A stretch of 64,000 nt of DNA from Diadema setosum (GCA_033980235.1 CM067067.1:15682401-15746400); one strand, 5' to 3'; shown: positions 22,761-36,773, numbered from the stretch's first letter. The notes: generated by a model from the sequence alone, not told the origin. Made by a program: numbers and translations.

Positions 22761-25336
22761 CTACTCATTCAACGTGCACTGAAAGAACAGTCATTCTGGG
22801 AGCAGTGTTGCCTACAGTTATCATGACCACTTATTGCTCTGTTACACCTTGTCTGTGACATTTGCAGTGGGAAGGAGCAAATGTCAATAAATTCTGAAGT
22901 TGTACCACTGTGCAATTAATATAATACAATTATTTATGATTATATGTAAAAGAAAATGGAATTTTCATTTTTTAGTGTCTCTCCAGTTTTAAACTGTGAA
23001 AATGTCACGATCTTCTCTCCAGTGCGATCGTTACCATGGAAGCACTTTCCTGTAGTATGTGGAAAAAGAAATTCACAAGAGAATGTAAATCTAAAGCAAT
23101 TGCTTTTGAGTATACATGTTCATTACTGATTCTTTTACTTCGATAATATGGCATTCACCGCAAGTGTTTTTAAACAAAATGATATGGTGTCTGATGATGC
23201 ATACAGTCCATGTTGATGTGTCGTGTTGATTTTGTTCCATTCGGTCATTTTCTGTAGATATATGAGACTCTTGATATTTGAATATTAAACATTTGATAAT
23301 GCAAGATATTGCAAGCATTCAGCTATGACAATATATCAGTCTTCTCCAAAGAATTCACTGAGTTTTCACAGTTTCTTGCATTATTTGCTGTAAAGGCCAA
23401 TGTATCAAGCTTTCAGTGAAACCACATTTTCGTGATGTGATGTTGACATTTTATTTGGATTTGCCCTTATTCCAGTTGTCAAATCACAGTTTTTTAATGA
23501 AATAAAGACAGTTGATCTGACAGATTTATATGGTAAGCTACATATATTTTGTGCTATATTATTTCTTCTCATTTAAGAGTCTCTTCATTTGTGATGAAAA
23601 CAACTATATCTTAAAGCAGCAAAATATGATCTGTCATTATCAAAATTAAACTGCCCCATATTTGTCACAATAGATAACATGCTTCTTGTCGCTGCAAAGT
23701 GAGTACTCTTCAAGTAGATGAGAAAAGTTGAAGATATAATGATGTAGTCCATTCTATTTCATAAAGTCCGTTATTTTTCCTTGAAAAGTGTCTCCGAGTG
23801 GCAGCATGCTGTGTGCCCTAGTCTAATAAAAAATGCCCCAATTTTGCAGCAGTGGACAGAGTCTAGAGCAAGATTAAAATTTCCTAGGTAGACATGGCTT
23901 ATTGGTTTTCAAAGTCCTTCTGTATTTCCACTGCTCCCATGCCCATATTTTTGAGATGAGGACGATAGTCATCTGCATTTAGTTGCAATAGTACTCTTTA
24001 TATTGTCAAGTCACTTTCATAGGATGAAAAAGGAAGAAGTACGATAAAAACACCCCAAATGATAAAGGCACACTCTTGAAAGTGGACATGAAATAAGAGA
24101 ATCAGTATTTTAGAAGAATTTCCCATGTTTTCACAAAACCACAATATTTGTGGCAACCATATGCTTATCAATCCACATCTAAGGAGAGGTGATGATGATG
24201 GACACCTCAAACAACTCTTTTATTGGTTTGTAAACCAAGATATTGTGAAAAGCATGTGCCTGGTTTGGTAGCTCCAGCACCTTCTCTTTTTACAATCATC
24301 ATTGCCTGGTTATTTCATCATCATAGTAACTTGATTGAAAAGTTGTAACTTTTTCTTTTTGATTTCACTTACAGGTATAACATGCATGTAGTTTCCACCT
24401 GAATAAAGAAATTGTCGATTTATGCTCTAAAATTGAGACATATGCAGAAGAAATGCGTGAAATGATGTTTTGATAAGATAATTTCAGCTGGGTAATGACA
24501 AAAATGTGAAATATTGTGCATAAAGGTATGCTAGAGGTAATGCAATCTCAGAGCATTCCTGATCACAGTTGCTACATGATGTTTTGAAATAGATTACATC
24601 AATTGCATCTTGTCATAGAAGTATCCAATGCGCGAGAGTGAATCACATGAGCTAACAAACTGCATGTGATTCAATACTAATGTTAGGGCACATTTCGATC
24701 ATCACGTACAAGTGATTTCCTACCTACACTTGTACATACTGCTGAAATGGGCAGGTATGTAAGGAATAGAAGTCGCATACACTGACTTTCATTATTGCAT
24801 ACTTTTTGATCTCAAAATACTAAAACACAACTCAAACTGGCAAATCACATCAGCCAGACAAGTTTGTATCAGAGCCTTTCAATATATTGCAGGTAAATTC
24901 CAAATGATGAAAGATGAATTTTTGAGCTCTTCTGAGATTGACATAATATGTACGTTTTAGTTGTAGAACAAGGGAAATTATTAAGTTCAAATTTTTTGTC
25001 TTCTAGGTCAATGGAAGATTGTATTGACTTCATCACCTCCTGTTATTTACATGTGGTTATGGTCAAATCCACTTTTTTATGAGAATTTGTCAATGACATT
25101 CTCCTTGTTTTGTTGTACTTCATCCGATGAAAACAACTAGAAATTTTAGCAGCATGCCCTTTAAAGGGAGATTTGGATTTTTCTCCTGACAAGATGTCCA
25201 AAGCCATAATGCTTCTGTGTGAACTTTTTTGTTCTTATTTGGTCAAACTGATCTCACTTTCTCCTTAAACCTAATATTATAAAAGTCAGCTCTGACATAC
25301 CATACTATTTTGCTTGCCCATTCAATCAGTGCATAC
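22761..25336. other. Non-coding stretch
   Basis: AT-rich, low CpG. One short open segment with a GTGAGT donor at about 23700 was examined and not accepted. No repeat ends recognised. Confidence 0.5.
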
Positions 25337-25439
25337 TTAACCTGTTGAAGACTAGACCAGAGTATACAACATTGTACACAGGCTGGTGTCTGTGGGAAAT
25401 GCATGTTGTAGCAAAATCAACTTGTCCTCAAAGGGTTAA
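25337..25439 (+). mobile_element. TTAA-MITE copy 4, diverged
   Basis: TTAA flanks; ends CCTGTTGAAGACTAG and TTGTCCTCAAAGGG. Carries a small internal insertion near ACAACATTGTACACAGG. Confidence 0.8.
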
Positions 25440-25705
25440 TATAATCTTTATGATGTTGTCAACTCTCCTGTTTGTCAAAGTCTTCTCCGTCTCTCTCGTG
25501 CGCAAGTTTGAATTTGCCCCCCCCCCCCCCGCCCCCCGAGTGAAGAAGACCATGTGTAAATTTGTTTTGTCACCTGAAAAGTCACAGAGATGTGTAATTG
25601 AATCAATTTTTATGGGCATATTATTGGATTGTGGATCGTGATTTACCCCCATGGATGCTGTACTCAGCCTCTCCGACTTTCTACGGAGTCATTCTGGCCT
25701 TGTGG

Positions 25706-26255
25706 ACTGGGGAGTAGGATGGGGGTAAAGGGACGGTAAAGACAGGGGAAGGAGTGAGGGGGGAAGGGTTAGGGGTGAGAGTGAAGGAAAAGGATAGGGA
25801 GGGGGTAATGGAAGGGAAAATATGGTGGAAGATTTGGAAGGGGGAGAGGAATGTGGGAAAAGAGAATAAGGGAAAAGGATAGTCAAAAATGGAAGGGAAA
25901 GGAAGGGGTAAGGGAGAGGAGGGGGCGAAAAGGAGGAGAGGGAGGGGGAATGGTATAGGGGTGTAGAAAGCAGGAAGGGGAAATTTGAAATGGAAAGGAA
26001 AATTAAATCAGGGAAAGATTTATGAGAGGAAGGGGAAGGGGGAAGGGAAGAGGGAAAGGAAAAGGAAGGAGGAAAGTTAGAGGGGCGAGAGGAAGGGAGG
26101 AGGCGGAAGGGAATGGTCCGAAGAATATGGGGAAAGGGCAAAGGGAAGGATTTGAATAACACAATAAAAGGAGATGAAGAAAGGAGAGGAAAAAGCTGGA
26201 GGCTAAGGGTGTGAGGTGGGGAAGGAATTGAGATGGTTGCTTCAAGTTAGATCAG
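25706..26255 (+). repeat. Roughly 550-bp homopurine tract
   Basis: Almost exclusively A and G on the + strand with few interruptions. Opposite-strand Ser/Pro/Leu ORFs are artefacts. Such tracts can form triplex DNA; that is inference. Confidence 0.95.
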
Positions 26256-26275
26256 TTTTGAAGGCTATATGGTCA

Positions 26276-28926
26276 ATTCCAGCGTAACGGACATGACATT
26301 CAGACCACTTTTTTGTGATTCAAACCATCACACAGTGAAATTGAGAGTCTCCAAAAGATTCTAATTGAGTTTATCAGACACATTTAAGTATATGTAACGT
26401 ACACTGAAAATTTCATGGAAATTTATCAAGTGGTTGTTGAGAAATTGCATTTTTAGCGAGCGTAACGGACATGACACTAAATGGACAAGGCATTTTGATC
26501 TACTTACCATTATGAAAATTCCTGTGAATTTTTGGATAAGATGCAGCTGGTTTTGGTCTTGATTAAACCTTTAGGACATGCTTTACTCATAAAGTCCTAA
26601 TTTAGAGTAGTTTTACTGTTCATTCTTTTTTAATAGTTTAAAATATTGCGTAACGGACATGACACTTCGAGTGTAACGGACATGACAGTTTTGTCCACTT
26701 TTTGTAAGCTAAAAGAATTTTTTTATTACAAGGTATAGCAGATATTCAATTGTTGGCATAGTAAGGTTAGAACATAGGGACACACATCATAACTGCAATC
26801 ATGTAATATTTCTTATATTTATATCATTTTAGGGGGGTTAGTCTTTGTATATATTTACAAAACAAACAAATATAAAAAAAAAAATCGCTCCTGCACCAGC
26901 TAGCTACAATTAGTGGCAAATTTCCTGTTACTACCACCCACCATAGCAAAACAGGACATATTACTATCTTATACTGTGGTTATTTTTTTCTTAGTGGCCT
27001 AATACTTGACACTTAGTATTATACACTAGCGTAACGGACATGACACCCTTGTAAGGTGAACCATATTTTCACTTCTTTGTTTCAAAATAAAAAGATTAAA
27101 ATAACTGCACACTGCTAACTACATTATGTTCTTGAACAAAACATCAAAAAGTCCTTTTATTGCAGGTTTCAGTGATCTAACAGCTACTCTAAAGCACATG
27201 GAGTACAATGCCCAGAGTACCACAATGGCATACATGTACAACACAGAAGATCATGTCTCCATATCTGCGGATAGGCAAAGAAAACAGAACAAACCAGAAC
27301 CAGATCCGTATGAAATAAAAAGTTTGAATACAACATCATTAAAATGAAATCAGGATTGCATCAACTTTTATGCAATGAAACAGGACCACAAAACTGTTTG
27401 GTACCATTATCAAATTAATGTTATCATCTGAAAGAAATAAGGTATGTAAATTTTATTTCTGCAAAGTTCTTTCATTTGGCATTAATGTCATCCTTGGAGT
27501 AGAATCATCCTCTGTTATCCAATCTTGGATAGACTATTGTAAAAACTTCCACTGCTAGTACCAGTACTTTATCATTGTCAACAAATGCTTTATTTTCTTG
27601 GCTAGAAGTGAATGATCAAGCCCCTTTTTTTTCTGAGAATTTTCACAACGTATACCAGTAATCCATTTCCATGTAGAGTGGTCACCTGGGCAACAAAGTA
27701 TTTCTTGTTTTCTTCACAGCAAATTCAACTCATACAAATTGTATAATCAACTTATTGCTTGCTTAGGCACTTAAGGCTTGCCAGAGTGGTGTACTGGTTA
27801 CATTATTCTCACCAGCTTGTGAGTAGGACTTTTGAAATACTGGATGCTTTCCCTACCAACTGGTTGTAAATGATAATACAGTGTACCTTTCAGTGGATAA
27901 ACATCTTCTCATAGCATCTCAAAATTGTGCTTTTTGTACTATGGTGTGCGCTGTCATATATACCGGTATATCCCTTGGCATAGAGGTACATCTAGTTTTT
28001 AGTTGTATTGATGAAATGGATAGGCAGCATTCAGACCGACTTTCTCTGACAATAGAGCTACATGTACTGTCAACATGCTTAATAAAGAAACAATTCCATT
28101 CTCAGCCCTCTTGGCAAGTGATATCTCATTAACGTGCCACTGAAGGTGTGGATTTATAGAGTCATAGAGATCAGAGAGGTACATGTATGGATGCAGCACA
28201 AACTTTTTTTTTTTTTATTATTATGAGACAACACCATCATTGAAGACATTGATGCTGGTGACATTTGGATTCTTTGTTGTTGTATCATCAGTGATCATGT
28301 TCATTGGATGCACGAGGATCCATTTGTGCAGGAGTTCCTGGCTGTTGTATTGACTCCATGGCGGATATGTTTTAAATGTGGTCTACAATGTACTTATATG
28401 TAGAAAGTGCTCATTTTAAGTATTGAAGGGAAGGTCTACAGTGAAAACTCCATTGTCTAAATACTCCTTGGAATGACAGCTGCTGTTTATCAGTCAGGAT
28501 TACAAGAGGTGGGAATGGATAAAACCGGTGTAACAGGGTAGCAAGATCATCTAAAATCAACAGTCTTCCAGTGGCAGAAAGCAAAGTCTGCTTGTTTTTG
28601 TTTTATTGAGTGATGTGCAGACTTAATTATTTACTCAAGTATAGAAATGTCCTACTATCCTCAAGCAATTAAAACTAATCACCACAATGTTTCACTGAGC
28701 CACAGTGTTATTTCTGCCACTTGTCTAATATGAGGTGTCATGTCCGTTACGCAAAGCGTCATGTCCGTTACGCCATTTACAGGAAAACTAGACGTGGGAT
28801 AGAAAAGTGGTTTCCACACATGCAAGAGGATTCAATCCTAACATAGAAAATGAATTTGCAGCAACTTTACACTAATTTCCTCTTGGCTATGAAAACTTAT
28901 AGTAAAAAACGTAACGGACATGACGC
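26276..28926. mobile_element. Region with eight GTAACGGACATGACA repeats
   Basis: The word lies on + at about 26283, 26461, 26649, 26671, 27030 and 28911, and on minus at about 28737 and 28756. The left end TGGTCAATTCCAGCG resembles the 17424 element end (GGGCAATTCCGC). A matching right terminus is not seen, so the element is probably truncated or rearranged. No transposase recognised. Confidence 0.55.
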
Positions 28927-29651
28927 TTCAAATGTTAGAGAAATCACACAACTTTGAAGATCAATGGGTCATAAACTGATGAATGGTGAGGAAGTTGGTT
29001 GTGATTTTCCGTTGATACATACACTGGACTATAATTCAAAAGCTGAACAAGGCCTCTAGGACATATCTGGCCTTCTTTAGAGACAGGAACACTAAACTCT
29101 TTAAAAATAGCCAAATTTTTGCCTCATTGCAACACATCATACAGTATTTTCATTGACTGAGAAAAATACAAAATTTTGTAATGACAAAGATGAGAATAGT
29201 AAAAAATGAAAATATATATGTTACTTTTTCAGAATATTTGAGAACTTAAGTGAAACTCAAAACTTCATTTTTTCACCAAAGTGAACATTTCTCATGGAAT
29301 TGCCCATATGTTGTGTATATTTGGGAAACTACCATAGGAAAGAAAATATTGCAAGGCTCATCCCCAATTCAGATGTGAATATGAATTTGTATTGCATCTT
29401 ATATCAACAGATGTCATTGTCTATAATCATAAGTCAGCATACTTGTCCTCAGATCGTATTGAGGATTATGAGAATTGACACTTCAGAACAATATTATGAC
29501 TACTCGTATTTGAAGATTACAGTTTTACTACAATCAGTTGTAATAATGTTAGGTGAGATTCCATACAGGAAGTGCACTATAAAGCTGATGTGTAAGCACT
29601 GTGCATCTGATCTTGACGTAAGAATGACTGAGATGTAGCAGAAATGTTACA
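28927..29651. other. Non-coding stretch
   Basis: AT-rich. A 114-codon open frame at 29294-29638 has no recognisable domain and no splice or promoter context. Confidence 0.4.
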
Positions 29652-29753
29652 TTAACCCACTGAAGACTGGTCCCAAGCATACTCGGACAGATGTTCATGG
29701 GAAATGTGTGTTAAAGGTTTAAAAGCAAACTCAACTCATCCTCAACAGGTTAA
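29652..29753 (+). mobile_element. TTAA-MITE copy 5, diverged
   Basis: TTAA flanks; ends CCCACTGAAGACTGG and CATCCTCAACAGG; interior partly rearranged. Confidence 0.8.
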
Positions 29754-30386
29754 GACAAGATGGCATGCATGCAAGGTTTTAGGGTAACTGTTCTCGTATC
29801 TATGCCAGGCAAGTTTGGGGAAATATTTTGTGTGTGAATGGGGTGGACAATGTAAAATGCTCTCCATGGCTATCAGATGCAGCAACCAGAAGAGCTATGT
29901 CATCCACATGCAGTATATGTAGATGGAAATGGCCTGTTGCATTTGGTTTTTTTTTAATGTCTTGTTTGCTCATGATGTTACTTCTGAAGATGTTTACATT
30001 TAATGGTGTCACCATAATGCCGTAATTGAGTTGTTTGACTGTCATCAGTTGTCATATGGACAAAGTGTGCTGAAAGTTCCTGAAAGTTTTGTTAACTGCT
30101 TAACTATGATTATATTGCCACTTCAGGAGTAATCTGATATGAATGGAGGTGTTGCTGTCACTCAATAAATCCTGTTTACGCTCGGAATGCAGATGACAGC
30201 TAAATGGAATTGCATCCGAATACCAGCGCAGAAGAGTGTGTAAACTTGTGAATGTCAATCAAGTGATGCACATTTTCTTTGACATATGCAATCATCACCC
30301 CAGTCGTGGGAAATCATATCTGCGGCAAGAGTCTCCTTTTGAAATATATCTAACTGCTGTCCCACTCATCCCATACCAAGAGAAAT
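29754..30386. other. Non-coding stretch
   Basis: No gene supported. A minus-strand peptide with a VDDIALL-like string was considered and rejected as a reverse-transcriptase relic. Confidence 0.4.
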
Positions 30387-30637
30387 ACAGAGAGATAGAG
30401 ATAGAGACAGCAACAGAAACAGAGATAGAGATATAGAGGGAGGTATATAGGGAGAGAGAGAGAGAGAGAGATGGGGGGGGGGGGGGAGAAAGATAGAGAG
30501 AGAGGTAGAGATGGAGAGAGAGATAGATAGAGATAGGGATAGATGGAGATAGAGATAGAGAGGGAGATAGAGATACATTTGTAGTTAGAGATAGAGAGAG
30601 ATAGAGATAGATAGAGAAAAAGAGATAGATAGAGATG

Positions 30638-30679
<42 letters not shown>

Positions 30680-30775
30680 GAGAGATAGAGATAGAGACCG
30701 AGATAGATAGAGATAGAGAGAGATAGAGATAGAGACAGAGATAGATAGAGATAGATGGGGAGTGAGAGAGACATA
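30387..30775 (+). repeat. GA/GATA simple-sequence tract
   Basis: About 390 bp of GAGATA/GAGAGA words, with a G run at 30473-30486. Long Ser/Leu ORFs on the minus strand are artefacts. Confidence 0.97.
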
Positions 30776-31564
30776 ACAAAGAAATGACAGGAGGAGGTGA
30801 GGAGACGGAAAAACCATGAAAGCAGAAAGAGATGGAGAGGGAGGAAGAGAGAAAGAAAGATGGAACAAAATGACATAGAAAAGATATTTTTAAAGGAGAG
30901 ATATGGAAGCAGAAGAGACACTAGGAAAAGGATCATGAGGGAGAGAAAAAATCAATCATATATGGCTGAATAGGCACAGTCACCATCATGCGGCGAAATG
31001 TTAATCAAGAATGGCATTTTCATGCAATCGTAGTCAATTTCTTTTCCCTTTGCGCGAGTCCACGCAAAATCAGAGGAAGAGCGTGGTGATGAAAAGGTGG
31101 GTGAAGAGATCGAGAAAGTTTTTGACATAGTGAGATTCTGATGCCAAGTGTGGAAGTTACACTGTCATAAAAATCATGTTCAGATTGAGAAACAAAAAAA
31201 AATGACTTCAAGATATACATACTAGAAAACTGAACAATGTATGCTACAAATTATACAGCTGAGAGATACTTTGATGTGGTTTGATATACTATGATTTTAT
31301 CTAATTTCACTTTTCTGCACTTCATTCTCATTGTCATTTTCCTTTACATTCATATATTTCATGCCACGAGATAACTCACAATCAGCATCCCACTGAGAAA
31401 GAGAGAAAAAAAATCCTCTTTTGAATGACAAGAGTTAATATCTTTCTCCCATCATAAAATTAATTATTGATTAAAAAAAGATCTAAAATGTCAAAAATAC
31501 CTTTAACTTTTATACTGTTTATTGTGTCATAAATAGACGACACTGCTCAATAGCAATTTCACAT
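30776..31564. other. Non-coding stretch
   Basis: Purine-rich at first, then AT-rich; nothing supported. Confidence 0.4.
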
Positions 31565-31566
31565 TA

Positions 31567-31724
31567 CAGTAGACTCCTGCTACGATGAAGTCCTCGGGAC
31601 CAGCAGTTTTCTTTCGTTATATCGAAATTTCATTACAACAAACAATAAAAAACATAGAGCCGATAATTTTGCAACCTGGATTTCTATTCCATTTTGTAAC
31701 GGGACTTCCAACGGGAGTGCACTG
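31567..31724. mobile_element. 158-bp pogo/Tigger-like MITE
   Basis: Ends CAGTAGACTCCTGCTACGA and CAACGGGAGTGCACTG are inverted, flanked by TA (31565-31566 and 31725-31726). The CAGT-GACTCC-type end and TA target resemble pogo-group elements. Confidence 0.7.
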
Positions 31725-31726
31725 TA

Positions 31727-33706
31727 TAATTTTTCATTTGAAATTGTGTGGGAAAACAGAGGGAGAGAGAAAGAAAGAAGAAAAGAAACACAAAGTGTTG
31801 AATATTTGTGCAGATCTTGAAGTGTGTTGATTCCTTGCTTCTGAGATTCAGTCTACATAATATTGTCATGTGCATGACAGTATGAATCCACTAGTAAATG
31901 AGGAATATGCACAGAAGGGAACTCACAGGGAGGGTGGGGTGAGCAGCAGGAAAAGATAAGATTGCTTTGAAACAAGTGATAGGGAATTAATGGGATAGTA
32001 AGAATTATACTGAGAGTCAGGTCCAAGTTTGTACAGTAGCATATTTTTTCAAGCTGATGTCATCTGGGGAGGGTCGCTCTCAGACAAATATGCTACTTCC
32101 TCCCCTCCTCCCCCCGCCACCTGTCTTCAAACATCTCTGAAATGGACCCTAAATAGCATATTGTTGGCTGAGAATCAGAATAACATTATCACAGTTGGGG
32201 GTATTTGAATTATTGGTATCACAATGTAGAGCTCAATTTTCTCTACATTATGGTGTCAATTTTAAATTATTTTCTTTTCCAGTAAAACATTAAACAGATA
32301 ACACAACAAGGATGCTCTTTATCTGATATTTGGAACAATGCTTAGAATACATCTACCCACTTGTGATTAAAAAAAAATATTTCATGAAAATTGATTGTTT
32401 CTTATAATCTTATAATCTTAAAATCTTAGAATGTGATAGTGCCTTTCTGGTTTTCAGCTGACAATCTTACAGCACATCTAATTTGCTCCCATAAATGGCA
32501 TCACACCTGAAAAACTTACCCTGAGTGTGTCACCATAGTCATCACATACCCTAAATGGTATATTTTGTGATACATACCAACTACAGTACCTAAATGAAGT
32601 TTTGAAGAATGCTTCTTACACCAAATAGAATGTGATATGAATTCAGTTAAACATATCATTTATATTATCATATAAGCTTTTAATCCACAATGCTCATTGG
32701 TGATCATTACATTACTCCTTTAAACTTTCCTCCCTGCATGTTAAAAGCCTATTTTGTGAAATAGGACCCCTAAAAAGCAAACAAAAGAAGAAGAAGAAAA
32801 AAAAAGACAGCCTTTTTTTTACGGAAAAAAACCCCATTGATGACACCAGATGTCTAAAAACAGATCCTTCATGATACTTTCTTTCAGACTCTGGTGTGCA
32901 GCAAGTCATATGGAGAGTGATGCCTGCTAGATCAGCCTTTTTTTAAGAAGGTTGTTAACATTTTACTCTTCTGTGCACAAGGATTGTTATGCATACCTTC
33001 AGCATTTGCACCAGTTTCTGCCAATGAGGTGATACCTAGTATTGGATGAGGGCTAAAATAGAAGCATAAAATGCAAGGTGAGCTCCAGTGTCACAAAGTG
33101 TTTCCTAGAATTCTGTTGCCTCAGTGCAGAATTAGTGAAAAGCACCATCGATCTCTTTCATTTGTATATTTGGATTCTGAGACTGTGCAGCAGCATGTCA
33201 ACCTTCTATGATTATAATTTAGGCAAAACCGCCACACTTACCAGTGTGTATAGATACAGTGATGTGTTGTATGTGGAAGGTAACATATTTGATGTGCAGA
33301 TCACTAGGCTGTCACGCATACAGATTGTCTAATCCGGCACAAGTAAATAGTCAAAGTGGCAGTCCTCAGCAAAGTCTCTAGCAATCTGAGATATCCTCTT
33401 TCTGTGGAAGGCACATGCCCAGATGAAGTAGCATGTAGAGTCTCCAAGTGTAAAAATAGCCTAAAGGGGCTCAGGTCTGAGCAGCGTGTCACTTTCAGAG
33501 AGGTTCATAATGTGTGTGTCTGATGCATCTAGTATTCTCATGAATATGCAAAGATGTAAGTAAGGCTAATCTCCTCAGTAAGGTCAATCTATTTTACCAG
33601 AAGTGATCCCTCGTATTCATATGACCTGGATTTGCCTCCCTCTCTGAGTGACTGATATTCCTCTTTGATGTTTTTCTTTGTAATGCAGACCATGTCAGAT
33701 TTGTTC
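31727..33706. other. Non-coding stretch
   Basis: AT-rich; no supported gene. An 84-codon frame at 33078-33332 matches no known family. Confidence 0.45.
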
Positions 33707-34190
33707 ATTACCTCCGCCGAGAGAGGAGGTTATGTTTTCTTTGGCATTTGTTGGTTGGATTGTTTTCGTCCGTGTGCAAAATAACTCAAAAAGTCGTGAA
33801 TGGATTTGGGTGAAACTTGCAGGAAAGATTGAAAATAACACAAGTAAGAGATGATTAAATTTTGGTAGTGATCTGGGAATTTTTGTGGATTTTATGAAGG
33901 ATTTTTGATATTTTGGCATGTAGGGTCAGTGAACTTCGGAGTTCAAGCTGTGCAGCTTTGAGGTTTTCATACGCGCACTAAAGTGCATGCTCTAGGTTCT
34001 GCTAGGGCAAGGTGTGCTGCACAACTGGAGGTTGATGACATAACAAAAGGCTTCTATACTGGGAAATCAGGTGACTTTTAGCATGCATACGTATGGGTGG
34101 AAATCATTGATCTCTGTGGAAGAACAAGATCAGTGGTGTAAATGAACTGCTAGGCTGCGGTCTGCATTCTCAGAGTGCTTCTCTAGTTGT
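33707..34190 (+). repeat. CCTCCGCC dispersed repeat, + copy
   Basis: Begins ATTACCTCCGCCGAG, then GGAGGTTATGTTTTC and a body ending near GATCTCTGTGGAAGAACAAGATC. The inverted copy is at 58405-58895. Confidence 0.85.
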
Positions 34191-34379
34191 AACTGTTCTG
34201 CAACCAAGTTGTTATGCACGGTTATGAAGAGTGATTGTGATTTGTAGAACTGCTCAAACTAGAGTTTCGGATCGCTATATGGTCGAACATGCTGTAGGTA
34301 TAGAGTGATTGTATTATAGCAAATGACAGCAATTTACTGTGAGATTAAAACATTCGATCATGGAGACAGAAGACAGAGT

Positions 34380-34918
34380 ACAAGATGCATCTTTTACATC
34401 CTTTTTTTTCACTTTCCCCACTTATCCCCCTCACTGTTGCTGTTTCATAATCACTCTCGTTATATTTCATTCCAGACTTTCTCATTTCCAGTCCTCCTCA
34501 TATCTCTGTTTTCTCTTCTTTTTTTTCTTATTTGTGTTTGCTTCCTCTAATGGTATTTCTTTCTTTCCTTTGTTTTTTTTTCTCTCTGTCTATCTCTTTT
34601 TTCCACCATTTCTCTTCCTATTTATTGTCCTCAAGTTTCATCTCTCCAAAATCTCTTAATATCTCATTTTTGTCCATTTCTCTGACTTTTCACTCATTCC
34701 TCCTGTGTTTCAATATCTCTCACTCTGAATTTTTTCCATCTCGTATGTTACCATCTGTCACTTTCACTTCTTCACTCTTCATTCTGCCCGTCCCCCTTCT
34801 GTCCGTGCCGATACCGCCCTCACTCTCTGCCGTGATCGATTTTGTCCTCCCATCTGTCCATCCCACCCCTCCCCCCCTCATCCCCCGCTCCTCCTCTCCT
34901 CCTCTCCCCATTCTCTAG
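34380..34918 (+). repeat. Roughly 540-bp pyrimidine-rich tract
   Basis: Mostly C and T on the + strand, ending just before AGTGCTGTGGTGG. Several overlapping Ser/Pro/Phe-rich ORFs are artefacts of this composition. Confidence 0.9.
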
Positions 34919-36773
34919 TGCTGTGGTGGTGGGACATTCCCGTGGCGATTTCATTATCGCCAGATGTACAACCTTTTATCTTGAGTGGATGAGAGGAAGA
35001 GCATTATCTCTTTACCACGACGTTGAAATGCAGGAGGATGACGAAAAGTTGGACAGGAGATGAAAGTGTGTACACTTAATTCTGGGGCATGCTTTAGCTT
35101 TTATCCAGATACTTCTCGATATCTGCGAAAACCACATGGCTTGTGTGTCTGTTGACATCAGTTGAAGTGACTGTTTTCTTGTGTGATTTAATGGTCTTAG
35201 TTTTTCAGTTTAGGAGGTGCATGCAGGGCAACTGCATAGAGACAAAAACACTCTATATTGTTTTCCTACTGTATCCCCAGGTGATACACTGGCTGGAATA
35301 TTGTGCTGTGCAAGATGGTGTCAATCTTTGTGTGCATCAAAAGCTTGAGTTTAAAATCTGCCTGGAAGTAGCAGTCTCGTAGATTGTGAGTCATTGCTAT
35401 CTAAATAACATGAAAACAGGCAACTCCTTTACATTTTTTTTTCTCATTTTTTGCCTGTCTGTTGCTTCTTCTTTTTTGTGGTCCCCCTGTTGGGATGGAA
35501 TATGACGACCAAAATTAAGAGTCAACATGCAGTTTCCTTTTTCCTGCTGGCTTGTAGCCTAACAGGAACTGCAATCAACTGTCCAAATACAGAGCAAGGA
35601 AACGAGAGAGAACTAAGTGGGGAAATTCTGTGGTGAATGGCATAAAAAAATATCATATCTCTCCTAAAAGTGGAGGCTGAAGAATTCCACCTCAGACTTC
35701 AGTATTGAAAGGTTTGATTTGAAACCGGCAAGGCTTGATGCGACAGGTGCTTATTCAAAGGCCAGGTTCTCCGTAATTTAGGTGGGGCATTTTTTTTTTT
35801 TGCTAGATTTTATTATCTTGATATTTATTTGAATTTAGGTAGACTTTTTTTTTTAGTCATCCAACAGTGTTTGGGAAAGAAAAATAACCCCTCAGAATAG
35901 ACATCTATTTCAATGCTTGATGAGCAAAGGAAGGAGATAGTAGGGTTCAAGAAAACACAACAAGATGCGGGGGGGGGGGGGGAATGGGGAGTGGAGGTAC
36001 GTAGAAGCAAGGGTCTTGCTCTTGGTTGCTTTTACAAGACGTATATGGACAACTTCTTGCATAATTCATTCCGGAGTGAATGAGAGTGCCACTGAATAGA
36101 CTCTTGGAGAAATCAAAGTTGAATGCATGAATACAACTGTTGTATGACTCTGGCTGCTGAAGGCTGCATACTGGTGTTATCATTCGCTCCTTTTATTACA
36201 TCAAAATAAGAAATATTACTATTTCTATTATTATCATTTTACAATTCAATACATGAAATATTTCAAAAAGGGAAATAATTGTGAGATTTTGGTGTATGTT
36301 ACCTTATATCGAATGATGCATGTATGTTATTTTATGGTGCACACTTTTACATTCATGGATTTAATACATGTTTACAAGACATAGTCGTGGTATGAAGGTT
36401 GAATATTATATTGACACTCTCTGTGCTAGCAACTTCGGACTGTGTGTACAACACTATGACTTTTTTATTGACAGTCGCACTCAAAGCACACAAAGAGTTT
36501 AACAAATGATAGTCTCATATCTACTCCTGATAGCATACTTTCTTATTTGCAAATATACTGGCAACATATATACCATATATTTCACAGTTGGTTTGGTTTT
36601 TATTTTCATACATTTTTGCAAGTCCGGTGCTATTAGTGAATTTATCAACACATGAAAATATTGACTCTGATCCCAACATTAGTTCATTACTGTACTCCAC
36701 AATTGCAAAAGAACACCTCGCGAAATTGTCCGAAAGTCCCCATTCACAGAAAATTAGACTCGCTAAATTTAGG
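34919..36773. other. Non-coding stretch
   Basis: No exon supported; G run at 35970-35981. AT-rich otherwise. Confidence 0.45.

Noticed and set aside
23600..23705. Open segment before a GTGAGT donor
   Set aside because: Acceptor weak, peptide without family resemblance, and no partner exon.
25689..26162. 157-residue Ser/Pro/Leu ORF
   Set aside because: Opposite strand of the homopurine tract; composition artefact.
29800..30045. VDDIALL string resembling a reverse-transcriptase active site
   Set aside because: No other RT motifs before or after it; spacing and surrounding residues do not fit.
30295..30936. 213-residue ORF on the minus strand, the longest in the window
   Set aside because: Low-complexity Ser/Leu/Tyr reading of the GA/GATA tract.
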